This document shows positions 13,313-20,378 of a DNA stretch of 20,378 nt, piece after piece. Under the pieces are notes generated by a model. The model saw only the letters and a list, made by a program, of their open reading frames with translations. It made no database searches and was not told the DNA's origin. Source of the stretch: Anderseniella sp051010195 (GTDB lineage: Bacteria; Pseudomonadota; Alphaproteobacteria; Rhizobiales; Aestuariivirgaceae); NCBI GenBank assembly GCA_051010195.1, contig JBPCVV010000030.1:1-20378 (forward strand), in the 5' to 3' direction. Every line of letters begins with the position of its first letter. Position 1 is the first letter of the stretch. The position numbers and the translations under genes were made by a program.

Positions 13313-15730
13313 ATGGATCAGGAATCAAATAGCAAGCCGGGCAATCGCGGCAGTTGGCGCGATCGCCTCGGAATAACCGAAGACAGCTCTTCCAAGGCGG
13401 AAGCGCCATCAGCGCCCGCAAAAGCGCCGGAAAAGCCGGCTGCTCGCGGTGAGGCCAAGGTGGTTGCAAAGCCGGCTCCGATGGCGCCCCGACCTGGGGC
13501 GGCCGCCAGGGCACCAGTGCGTTCAAAACCCGAACCGGCCAAGCCGGCGGCCAGTTCCGAGAGGCCGGCTCCTGCACCCGAGCGGCCCCAGGCGGCGTCC
13601 GGCGCAAAAGACGATGCCTTCGCAGAACGTCTGCGCCAGCATCGCGCGGCGGCCGAGGAAGCGGTAAAAAAACGCAGCGCCTCGTCTGGCCTCGATAAAT
13701 TCTCGTTCGCCAAAAAGGAAGTCGAAACGGCTCGTGCGGAATCTGTTCCGCCGAAAAAGCCAGCCGCCAAACCGGCTCCAGCTCCGGCTCCGGCTCCTGC
13801 CAAACCTGTCTTGTCGTCGCCGGCGCCAGCTGCTGCCGCGCCTCAGCGGCCGGTTGCGCCGGCACCGCGGCCGACGCAGTCGACGCAATTGCAACCGGTT
13901 CGCGCGCCGGGTGTTGCCGGAGTACCACCAAGGCCCGGGCAATTTGCGCCGCCGCAATCGCCGTACAGCCAGCCGCCATTTGGACAGCCCCAGCAACCGC
14001 AACATCCGGCATCGCCATACCGTCCGGCCGCGCCTGGATACGGGCAGCCGCCGTCTGGCCCGCCCCGTGCCCAGCCACCTCAGGGATACACGCCGCAGGG
14101 AGCAGATCCTTACGCGCGTGGCGGATATGCGCCGCCGCGCCCTCCAGCCCCGCCTGGTGCGCCGGGGCAGGGGCAGCGCTTTGCGCCACAGTCCAGTGAA
14201 CACGACCTGTTCGAAGACAATGGATACCGCCCCGCTGCACCGCTTGGCCGCTCATCGCCGCCGGTCGGCCGCAATGAGCCATTGCGTCCAGACCTCGATG
14301 ATCCGTTTGATGACCAGCGTGAGTATGGCGGGCGCACGGCCAGTGATTATTCCCAGGCCTACCGCGAGTATGACGACGAAGATTATGAAGAAGACGAACC
14401 TCGCGGCTGGGGCGGTCTGATTATGGTCGTCTTCGCATTGCTTGTTGTCGGCGCAATCGCGGCGGGGTTGATTTACTGGTACACCCAACAGAAGTCCACG
14501 ACGACTGGCGCAGCAACCGAGGTGCCGGTAGTCAATGCACCTGAAACCCCGGCCAAAGCTCAACCGGATGCAACAGCGAACCCGCCCGCCGCAGCACCGG
14601 CCCAGGGCAAGAAACTGATCTACGACCGTATCCTGGGAACCGGCAGTGGCACTGAACCAGAGCGGATCGTACCGCGGCAGGAAACACCGCAGGCACCGGC
14701 TGACAGTAGCGGTGAAGGTAATCTGCTTCCGCTGCCATTGCCGCCACCGCCGCAGACCCAGGGCTCGCTGACACCCGGAAACGCCGGGCCGGATCCCGCG
14801 CAGCAGACCGCCGGCGCGGCGACGGATAGTGATCAAAACAGGGGGGCCGCCGGGAGTGAACCGGCGGCTTCTGCCGTTTTGACGCCTGCACCGGAACCGG
14901 AACCGGAACCGGCGCCAGCTCCCGCGGCTCTGCCCGCTCCGGAAACAACGGCGCCGGTACAGCTGGGTTCAATTGCTCAACCGCCCATTCCGCGCAGCAG
15001 ACCGCGCAATCTCGTTGCGTCCGTGCAACAGGCGCCGTCGACACAATTCCAGCCGGTGTTGCAGCCGACACCGCCTCCAGCACCGTCGCAACAGCTGAAC
15101 ACCCCGCTCGACCTGCAGCAACAGGCCGCCAATGTGAACCCGCCGGTCCAGGCGCCGGTAGACACACAGATACCTGATCCGGCACCTGTACCGGCCCTAC
15201 CGCGCACCCGTAGTGCATCCCGAGACGACGACCCGCTGTCCGGGTTCCGGACGCCGCTGAATTCTCCGAACCCGCCGGCGCAACCGGCTCCGCAGCCGTT
15301 CCAGCAGCAACAGCCGGCTCCGCAACCGTTCCAGCAGCAGGCCGTGGTTGCTCCGCAACCGCTTCCGACACCTCCACCGGCGCCCGCACCCCAACAACCA
15401 ATAACCCAACAGTCATTGCAGTCGTTCTCTCCGCCACCTGCAAGCCAGGACCAGGCAGCCAACGCAGCACCAACCGGTTCAGGTTATGTCGTGCAGCTTG
15501 CCGCCTATAGGTCAGAGCAGGAGGCGTTGGGGCAGTTCCAGCAGTTGCGCTCGAGACACGGCAACATTATCGGCGATCTGCCACCAGCAGTGCAACAAAC
15601 CAACCTCGGCGCCAGCGGAATTTTCTACCGCCTGGGCATGGGGCCCATGTCTTCAAAACGTGCCGCGACCGAATTGTGCAACAAGCTCATTGCTGCCGGC
15701 GAACGTGATTGCCTTGTTCGCCGTCGCTAG
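13313..15730 (+). CDS. SPOR-domain protein with long Pro/Ala/Gln-rich regions
   Basis: An 805-residue single-pass inner-membrane protein. Residues 1-365 are cytoplasmic by the usual topology: low-complexity Pro/Ala/Lys-rich, with a more structured stretch at about 100-137 (DDAFAERLRQHRAAAEEAVKK) and an acidic segment just before the membrane (EYDDEDYEEDE). The membrane helix is about 366-389. The periplasmic part has KKLIYDRILG (433-442), then about 270 residues of Pro/Gln-rich linker. The SPOR domain (722-805, GYVVQLAAYRSEQEALGQFQ to the C-terminus) binds denuded peptidoglycan glycans at division sites in characterised homologues. Location downstream of argS is typical of alphaproteobacteria, where nagZ usually comes next; here it does not. 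The start is supported by GGGAA just before the ATG, 18 bases after argS. Confidence 0.9.
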   Translation: MDQESNSKPGNRGSWRDRLGITEDSSSKAEAPSAPAKAPEKPAARGEAKVVAKPAPMAPRPGAAARAPVRSKPEPAKPAASSERPAPAPERPQAASGAKDDAFAERLRQHRAAAEEAVKKRSASSGLDKFSFAKKEVETARAESVPPKKPAAKPAPAPAPAPAKPVLSSPAPAAAAPQRPVAPAPRPTQSTQLQPVRAPGVAGVPPRPGQFAPPQSPYSQPPFGQPQQPQHPASPYRPAAPGYGQPPSGPPRAQPPQGYTPQGADPYARGGYAPPRPPAPPGAPGQGQRFAPQSSEHDLFEDNGYRPAAPLGRSSPPVGRNEPLRPDLDDPFDDQREYGGRTASDYSQAYREYDDEDYEEDEPRGWGGLIMVVFALLVVGAIAAGLIYWYTQQKSTTTGAATEVPVVNAPETPAKAQPDATANPPAAAPAQGKKLIYDRILGTGSGTEPERIVPRQETPQAPADSSGEGNLLPLPLPPPPQTQGSLTPGNAGPDPAQQTAGAATDSDQNRGAAGSEPAASAVLTPAPEPEPEPAPAPAALPAPETTAPVQLGSIAQPPIPRSRPRNLVASVQQAPSTQFQPVLQPTPPPAPSQQLNTPLDLQQQAANVNPPVQAPVDTQIPDPAPVPALPRTRSASRDDDPLSGFRTPLNSPNPPAQPAPQPFQQQQPAPQPFQQQAVVAPQPLPTPPPAPAPQQPITQQSLQSFSPPPASQDQAANAAPTGSGYVVQLAAYRSEQEALGQFQQLRSRHGNIIGDLPPAVQQTNLGASGIFYRLGMGPMSSKRAATELCNKLIAAGERDCLVRRR

Positions 15731-15987
15731 GTTTTGAATTCTCATATCAGTTCTGTTCGTCGATGACTGGCCAAGGCGCGCCCGTGCATGGGCTGCCGGT
15801 GGAGTTCCGGTATGAACCTCAAGGCAAGCCCTCGACATGTTGAACGATCGTGTGCAGACAGGGCCTGGCGCCGGGTTTTCTGTTGCTGATGACGACATTC
15901 GCAAACCAGGCCCCGCGCCGAGAATTGCAATCACCACGGTGTTCGTCCTAACTGCTCCGGTATTTTGAATTCAGGAGGAGTCTGACC
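15731..15987. other. Non-coding gap at an apparent synteny break
   Basis: 257 bases between the SPOR gene and the GFA gene with no convincing gene. A 10-bp direct repeat TTTTGAATTC lies at 15732-15741 and 15963-15972, close to both edges. On the minus strand (about 15935 downward) a short frame reads VIAILGAGPGL, like the first strand and nucleotide-binding loop of a Rossmann or short-chain dehydrogenase protein, but nothing after it resembles such an enzyme. It may be gene debris or chance. Confidence 0.4.
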
Positions 15988-16377
15988 ATGGAAAGGTTCA
16001 CCGGCGGATGCCAATGCGGAGACGTCCGCATTGTGGCGTCAGGTCGCCCACACCGGGTCGGCCTTTGTCATTGTATGGATTGTCGCAAGCATCATGGCGC
16101 GCTTTTTCACGCGTCCGCGATATTTTCCAAAGATGCGGTAGTTGTTGAAGGCGACACACGCGACTACCTGGGGCGGGCATTCTGTCCCCGCTGTGGGTCG
16201 TCGGTTTTCGCCCGCAGTGGCGATGAAGTGGAAGTGAACCTGGGGGCTCTAGATGCCCCGGACCAACTGACACCAACATACGAAAGCTGGATCATCCGGC
16301 GCGAAGCCTGGCTGCCGCCGTTTCCGATTTCAAGGCGATACGACCGCGATCGTGATGCGGCGGACCGCTTCGAGTAG
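15988..16377 (+). CDS. GFA family (CENP-V/GFA domain) zinc protein
   Basis: A 129-residue protein with the complete zinc ligand set of the GFA fold: Cys8 and Cys10 (GGCQC), Cys27, Cys29 and Cys32 (CHCMDC), and Cys66 and Cys69 (CPRCG). The family was named for glutathione-dependent formaldehyde-activating enzyme. The enzymatic claim for the founder has been debated and most members have no proven activity, so only the fold and zinc binding are assigned. Length is normal. The ribosome-binding site CAGGAGGAG (15972-15980) is the strongest in the window and sits 7 bases before the ATG at 15988. The gene stands alone, convergent with the DUF1254 cluster across a gap of about 200 bases. Confidence 0.9.
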   Translation: MERFTGGCQCGDVRIVASGRPHRVGLCHCMDCRKHHGALFHASAIFSKDAVVVEGDTRDYLGRAFCPRCGSSVFARSGDEVEVNLGALDAPDQLTPTYESWIIRREAWLPPFPISRRYDRDRDAADRFE

Positions 16378-16580
16378 CAATTCTACATGCATTACCGATG
16401 CTGCGAACAATTTGCACCTTTGTAACCTGGCAGCTTGCGTTGCGGCGCCGATGACGACAAAGCACGCGGCCGCCGCGGGCGCGGACATGGTGTCCGTGTC
16501 CAGCCTGTTCATAACCCGGGCTGACATCATGACGGGGAAAGCCAGGTCGCGTAAGGCGGGTCAGACCGGACGGTTACTAT
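16378..16580. other. Convergent gap between the GFA gene and the DUF1254 cluster
   Basis: 203 bases with GC-rich inverted repeats, such as GCGGC/GCCGC around 16467-16477 and GGACA-TGG-TGTCC at 16483-16495. Neither is followed by a T-run, so terminator function is uncertain. A short open frame crosses the gap but overlaps both flanking genes and has no ribosome-binding site. Confidence 0.3.
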
Positions 16581-17585
16581 TCACGCTAATGGCTCAACCG
16601 AATAGTTCTTTTGCCCCTGGCCCAGATACGCGGTGATCTCCTCCAGCGTTGTGGGCACATAGAGTCGCAACACCGCGGCAAAGTCGTTCTCGGTCTCTAA
16701 ATTGTTCGCCATCCCGGCGCAGTTGAAACGCACTGTGTAACTGCCGTCTGCATTCTGTTCCGCTTGCCGGTTGCTAATAGCGGCCCGATCATGAGCTAAC
16801 CAGCCTTCCTTGTTGTAGGTCGTAATCGACCAAAAACCGCCTTTATCATAGTTGAGCGGCGGCGCATCAATTGTCACTGCGGACCCAACACCTCCTTTGG
16901 CGTTGATGGGCAGCGCGATATAACCGGCATCCATTGCAGGCAAGCCGCCCCATCCAAAGGCTGTCGCATAGAGGTGACCCTGATTGTCCACAAAGTCACT
17001 GGTCCCCATCAATTTTGAGTAATCGTCGACCTTACCCGCTGCGACGTCGGCAATCAGCGCAGTACGGATTTCAACCATCAAATCGTCAGAAATCAGGTCC
17101 TCGGGTGGTTCATAGGCAACAGATGATTTGGCGTCGATAACCAGAGATGCTTGTTGCTTGTGGGCTGCTTCCAACCCGGCAGCATCAAAGCTTGTCGGCT
17201 GTGTTCGGGCATTGAGGTACACGTAATTGCCGTACGACAGATCATCAAGGGTGAAACTGTAGCTCTCGCCAGCATAGACCGTTTTGATACTGTAATTTTG
17301 CATGTCGATCACCTGGATGATCGAATAAGCGTCATATTCGGGAACATGCAGCGTGACACCGTTTCGAACGTCGACGACAGCGCTTGAATATAGAATATCC
17401 TGGTTTTCTCGAATCACCTGCTGGGTTTTCACCATTGAAATATCTTCCTGGTGAGCAAATTGATTCACCCCCGCCTTGGCAAGGCTCATATTGATGTTGA
17501 AATTGGTTTCTGCAACGCGATACTGAAGATCGGTGACACCAAAGTCACCGGGTTTTACAAATTCCCCATTTTCGTAATTTGACAT
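16581..17585 (-). CDS. DUF1254/DUF1214 protein, short form, no signal peptide
   Basis: A 334-residue protein from the ATG at 17585, which has a good AAGGGA ribosome-binding site 7-8 bases upstream; the frame is open to 17744 but that extension has no such site. The DUF1254 part contains ENQDILYSSAVVDVRNGVTL (Asn61 to Tyr66), corresponding to PNxDT[LI]Y in its neighbours but with Glu before Asn and Ile in place of Thr. The DUF1214 part contains GGFWSITTYNKEGWL (FWSITTYN at 251-258) and ends VLRLYVPTTLEEI. The N-terminus (MSNYENGEFVKPGDFGV) is hydrophilic, so unlike the two upstream paralogues it appears cytoplasmic. Function of the family is unknown. It is third in a row of three paralogues, separated from the second by 216 bases. 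Confidence 0.85.
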   Translation of the reverse strand: MSNYENGEFVKPGDFGVTDLQYRVAETNFNINMSLAKAGVNQFAHQEDISMVKTQQVIRENQDILYSSAVVDVRNGVTLHVPEYDAYSIIQVIDMQNYSIKTVYAGESYSFTLDDLSYGNYVYLNARTQPTSFDAAGLEAAHKQQASLVIDAKSSVAYEPPEDLISDDLMVEIRTALIADVAAGKVDDYSKLMGTSDFVDNQGHLYATAFGWGGLPAMDAGYIALPINAKGGVGSAVTIDAPPLNYDKGGFWSITTYNKEGWLAHDRAAISNRQAEQNADGSYTVRFNCAGMANNLETENDFAAVLRLYVPTTLEEITAYLGQGQKNYSVEPLA

Positions 17586-17801
17586 GTTGTAGTTCCCTTT
17601 TAATCGGTCTTTCCCGAGTGCGAGTTTTTGGTCGCGATGATTGTGCTCCCCGGAGGAGCCTTTGGCATCGATGCTGATGAGGTCATGTCCGTTATGTGCC
17701 AACAGTGGAAACCAGCTGGCTTGTAGACTGCCCTTGATTTGCAATTGCCTGAGGCCAGCCAGCCTGGGCCGCCAGTGTTACATCGGACTGGTGTTGGGGC
17801 T
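17586..17801. other. Gap between the second and third DUF1254 genes
   Basis: 216 bases that hold the ribosome-binding site of the downstream gene and a short imperfect hairpin (CCAGT and ACTGG arms near 17772-17791, 5-bp stem). No terminator with a T-run and no gene were recognised. The spacing is large compared with the 25-bp gap between the first two genes, so the third gene may have its own promoter. Confidence 0.35.
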
Positions 17802-19202
17802 CTACCGCTTCTCGACTGCCACCGGAACCCAGTCACCGTTCAGGATTGGGGCCTTTGGCGAGTAGTGTCGCGTGACCATGTAGAACGGGCCATCCGGAGC
17901 CGGCAACCAATTGGCACGCTCTTTGGGATCAGTGGGTTCTGCGTGCTGGATGAAGACGTCGAGCGACCCGTCGTCGTTATAAACGGTTCCGTTTGTGCGG
18001 TCCCCGAGAGAGTAGCGGTTGATGGAACTTTCGATGAACCGGAACGTCTCGGCCGAGTACATCGACAAGGACCAGAATGCGTTAACCGGCGGAGGCGGGT
18101 CAAAACGGAGAACATAGCGATTGCGCCCGTCCAGCTTAGCACCGGTCCCGTCATAGAATGTCGCGTCATACGTTGCGACTTCCTTTGGGTTGTACAGCAG
18201 CCCAAGCATCGCCAGACCCGCGGCGGATAGTGGCTCGCTGCTGCCGTCCTGCGGAAGCCGCGCCAACTGCCAGGTGTTGACAATGGGCACGGCGCGACGC
18301 TGGCGGTCAAAGATGATGCGGTGGCCATCGGCGACCGCGCGCTTCAGGCCTTTCTGTGTCTGCGGCGACAGGGCGTCCCAGTCAAACTCCTGCGCCGGAT
18401 CCATATTGATTTCGCGGAGCCAACCAGCCATGGCGGTATCGGCCGGATGGCCTTGGCGGGGTGTCATTCGAAGAACTTTGTTCAGAACGGTGAAGTACTT
18501 GCGCGCGTCGGTCAGGTCATCCCGTGTGAACTCGGGGTAATCGGTGGGGTCAACTTCTGGCCTGGAGACATCGGTTTGTCCCCATTGGCTGAGTGGTATC
18601 AGTTTTGTCAGATCCTGTTTCGCGACAGCGCCTGGAACATCGTCGCTTCCATCAACGGCATAGCGGCCAAGGACCCAGATGATCGGTGTGCTGACATTCA
18701 CCCGATCCACGCCATCGGGCAGAACCCCCTGCCAGCCAGGCGGGCAAAGTGCGTAATTGCCGCCAGAGTGCCCGACTGTATCCCATGACAAGTGACCATC
18801 AAAATCGTGGAACATGTCACCCAGTGGGAACCAGTAGGGCCGATCGCCCATTGGCGGGATCACCAGGATGATCGGTTCTTTTCGCAGATCCAGAAACGCC
18901 CGATGGTAAATGGTATCTTCGTTCGGCGTAACGACCCAGTCGTCCTTGTGCGTGACAAGCTGGCGAAAGAAAAAGAACTCGTTCAGGGTTCTGTCGTGGC
19001 CCCTGTCCGCATCGAACGACGTTTCCCACATGGTCCGGTAGAGATCCATCATCGGATATCCGTAGATGTAGGATTTGACTCCAATCGCATAAGCCGCCGT
19101 TTCGTCCTGGACAGGCTCATTGGCCGTGGCAGGTGTCGCCGCCGCAACCGCATAGAGGGCCACTCCAAAAAAGAAGGCGGCCAGCTTGTTTACAAATCCC
19201 AT
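17802..19202 (-). CDS. DUF1254/DUF1214 protein, canonical long form, exported
   Basis: A 466-residue protein from the ATG at 19202. Residues 1-27 form a signal peptide (FFFGVALYAVAAATPATA). The DUF1254 domain includes AYAIGVKSYIYGYPMMDLYR, VTPNEDTIYHRAFLDL (PNEDTIY at 93-99) and YALCPPGWQG. The C-terminal DUF1214 domain has FWSLSMYS (376-383) and the canonical ERANWLPAPDGPFYMVTRHY (Asn431 to Pro436 in NWLPAP). Structures of relatives exist, but no agreed enzymatic activity is known to me. Expected location is the periplasm. The start was chosen for the signal peptide and an AAGAG site about 11 bases upstream; the frame is open to 19295, inside the preceding gene. The preceding paralogue ends 25 bases upstream, so the two are probably one operon. 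Confidence 0.9.
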   Translation of the reverse strand: MGFVNKLAAFFFGVALYAVAAATPATANEPVQDETAAYAIGVKSYIYGYPMMDLYRTMWETSFDADRGHDRTLNEFFFFRQLVTHKDDWVVTPNEDTIYHRAFLDLRKEPIILVIPPMGDRPYWFPLGDMFHDFDGHLSWDTVGHSGGNYALCPPGWQGVLPDGVDRVNVSTPIIWVLGRYAVDGSDDVPGAVAKQDLTKLIPLSQWGQTDVSRPEVDPTDYPEFTRDDLTDARKYFTVLNKVLRMTPRQGHPADTAMAGWLREINMDPAQEFDWDALSPQTQKGLKRAVADGHRIIFDRQRRAVPIVNTWQLARLPQDGSSEPLSAAGLAMLGLLYNPKEVATYDATFYDGTGAKLDGRNRYVLRFDPPPPVNAFWSLSMYSAETFRFIESSINRYSLGDRTNGTVYNDDGSLDVFIQHAEPTDPKERANWLPAPDGPFYMVTRHYSPKAPILNGDWVPVAVEKR

Positions 19203-19227
19203 GGCAATATACTCTTTCGCAGGGTCG

Positions 19228-20286
19228 TCACTTGATACGGGTAAGAGTTGGCATCTTATAGTCCAAGAACTCTTCCACGCGAGGCCGATAGGCACGCAGC
19301 ATCAGGTTCCAGCCGTCCTCGGGGGTGTAGGCGAAGTTCGGGGCCTTGCCCCGGCATTGCTCGCCCCCAAAGACGACAGTGAAGGACCCGTCGGCTTCGG
19401 TGATCGCGCCCCGGGTTGAGCTGACGACATTATTCTCATTGGTCATGAGGAACTGGTGCGGACCATAGACCGTGATTGAAAAGAACTCTTCTGCCGGAAC
19501 CGGTGGAAAGGTTCCGATCCAGCACTCTCCGCCAATCGCACCGGCGGGAGTATGGGTAGCGTACATGGCGTGCTGGTTCTTGGAGAGGCCCCATGCGCCC
19601 GCGGTGACGTAAGTGAATATCTCCCAGTCTTTGACATCAGCCGTCCGTTCCTGCATCACACCGAAAGAGTTGGGCAGCTTACCGAACTGCTCAAGCATCG
19701 GGGCACGCACCTTCAGCATCAGGTCAAGGTCCGGGCGCAGCATCGCCTCTTCGTCCTTGGCCCCGCTGATCTTTGTCTTGTCTTGAATGGCCTCATTGAT
19801 GAAGGCGATGTCTTCGGGCGTTCCATCGGTGCCGATCCGAAGCCCGATGGCTATGTAATCCGTCTCGAACTGGTCTGCCGAAAAGCTTCGCGCGCCCCCG
19901 CCGTACAGGTGGAACGGGGTCATGTGGTTTTCGTCAATGATCTGGATCGACAGGAAGCGCTCGCCGGTGTCGGGAATGTCCAGCGTGAACCCCTCGGTCA
20001 CATTGACGACCCCGACAGAATAGAGGGTATCAACGTTTGGCGAAACGACCCACCTGTCATCTGGAGTCGCCAGGGTCTTGAAATGGTGGAAGCTGTTGAT
20101 CTCGGCGCGGCCAAGGAAGTCGGCAAAGAACGCGCGGGACTCGGCGTTGATGAACTCCTTCGCTGTCATCCCGTAATCAACGGGATTTGCAGCCCAGCCC
20201 GTACTGTCAATATCCGAGATATCAGCAGCGGCGGAATTTAGGCCTGCAATCAGGAGGATGGCAGAGAATGTGGGGAGTTTTGGCAT
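19228..20286 (-). CDS. DUF1254/DUF1214 protein, short form, exported
   Basis: A 352-residue protein from the ATG at 20286, with AAGGA 8 bases upstream. Residues 1-21 are a signal peptide (LPTFSAILLIAGLNSAAA). The DUF1254 part has WVVSPNVDTLYSVGVVNVTE (NVDTLY at 84-89) and DIPDTGERFLSIQIID. The DUF1214 part has FFSITVYGPHQFL (268-280), EADGSFTVVFGG and the terminal GWNLMLRAYRPRVEEFLDYK. It lacks the NWLPAP motif of the long paralogue, having NFAYTPEDGWN at that place. The frame continues upstream to 20373, but the signal peptide and ribosome-binding site favour 20286. It is the first gene of the minus-strand cluster in this window. About 92 bases upstream are visible before the window ends, so the promoter and any further upstream genes cannot be judged. 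Confidence 0.88.
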   Translation of the reverse strand: MPKLPTFSAILLIAGLNSAAADISDIDSTGWAANPVDYGMTAKEFINAESRAFFADFLGRAEINSFHHFKTLATPDDRWVVSPNVDTLYSVGVVNVTEGFTLDIPDTGERFLSIQIIDENHMTPFHLYGGGARSFSADQFETDYIAIGLRIGTDGTPEDIAFINEAIQDKTKISGAKDEEAMLRPDLDLMLKVRAPMLEQFGKLPNSFGVMQERTADVKDWEIFTYVTAGAWGLSKNQHAMYATHTPAGAIGGECWIGTFPPVPAEEFFSITVYGPHQFLMTNENNVVSSTRGAITEADGSFTVVFGGEQCRGKAPNFAYTPEDGWNLMLRAYRPRVEEFLDYKMPTLTRIK

Positions 20287-20378
20287 TAAATGTTCCTTCG
20301 AAAAAATGACTTTCGACACTGATTCCACAGCTTGTTTCAGGATTGCAGTTCGATTTCCCAATGTACCGGTCAAGAAGA

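Noticed and set aside
13278..15473. Long minus-strand open frames (334, 313 and 226 residues) opposite the SPOR gene
   Set aside because: The proline-rich, high-GC plus-strand code leaves the other strand free of stops. The products are Ala/Arg/Pro-rich with no domain, while the plus strand has a membrane helix and a SPOR domain.
16352..16636. 94-residue plus-strand frame bridging the GFA gene and the DUF1254 cluster, with a GADMVSVSSLF stretch faintly like a TIM-barrel phosphate-binding loop
   Set aside because: It overlaps both flanking genes, has no ribosome-binding site, and similarity is limited to a few residues.
17739..18788. Plus-strand open frames of 155-163 residues opposite the canonical DUF1254 gene
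   Set aside because: Shadow frames of a well-supported minus-strand gene; no motif or start signal.
19552..20241. 229-residue plus-strand open frame opposite the first DUF1254 gene
   Set aside because: No start site signal or recognisable motif; the minus strand carries clear DUF1254/DUF1214 motifs, a signal peptide and a good ribosome-binding site.
1..20378. Search by eye for tRNA genes, rRNA, CRISPR arrays, transposases, integrases, toxin-antitoxin pairs and phage genes
   Set aside because: None was found in the gaps or on either strand; the only tandem repeats are in-frame protein repeats.
20287..20378. TTGACC followed after 17 bases by AACTGC on the minus strand upstream of the first DUF1254 gene
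   Set aside because: The -10 match is too poor, and the upstream sequence is cut by the window end, so a promoter call is not supported.

Overview
The window looks like a chromosomal stretch of an alphaproteobacterium, probably marine and of the Hyphomicrobiales (Rhizobiales) type. The evidence is the moderately high GC, a GatCA-type indirect amidation system, and the order xthA / erpA-type Fe-S carrier / dGTPase-like HD protein / argS / SPOR-domain protein, which from general knowledge is a conserved alphaproteobacterial neighbourhood. No rRNA, tRNA, CRISPR array, transposase or phage gene was seen.

Layout. Positions 1-2629 (+) hold a metallo-beta-lactamase-fold hydrolase, gatC and gatA. 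Positions 2646-3406 (+) hold two small unrecognised genes: a secreted basic four-cysteine protein with a good candidate promoter, and a two-helix membrane protein. Positions 3422-5719 (-) hold a two-gene operon, a DUF898/YjgN membrane protein followed with no gap by an M48 metallopeptidase. A Sel1-repeat secreted protein (+) and xthA (-) converge on a hairpin at 7071-7102. Positions 8017-9681 (-) encode a secreted PAN-domain protein with a long Pro/Glu/Gln-rich linker and a C-terminal module present three times with identical cysteine spacing. An erpA-type gene (-) is divergent from the dgt-like, argS and SPOR genes (+), which run to 15730.

After 15730 the expected downstream genes (nagZ, scpA, scpB in relatives) are absent. 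Instead there is a 257-bp non-coding stretch, a GFA-family zinc protein, and three tandem minus-strand genes that all encode DUF1254/DUF1214 proteins. Two of the three have signal peptides and one does not.

How the genes work together. The left and middle parts are housekeeping: aminoacyl-tRNA synthesis (gatCA, argS), DNA and nucleotide maintenance (xthA, dgt-like), Fe-S assembly (erpA type) and envelope or division functions (SPOR, Sel1, M48/YjgN). The right end looks like an accessory module of unknown biochemistry. The least explained elements are the triplicated four-cysteine module and the DUF1254 trio.
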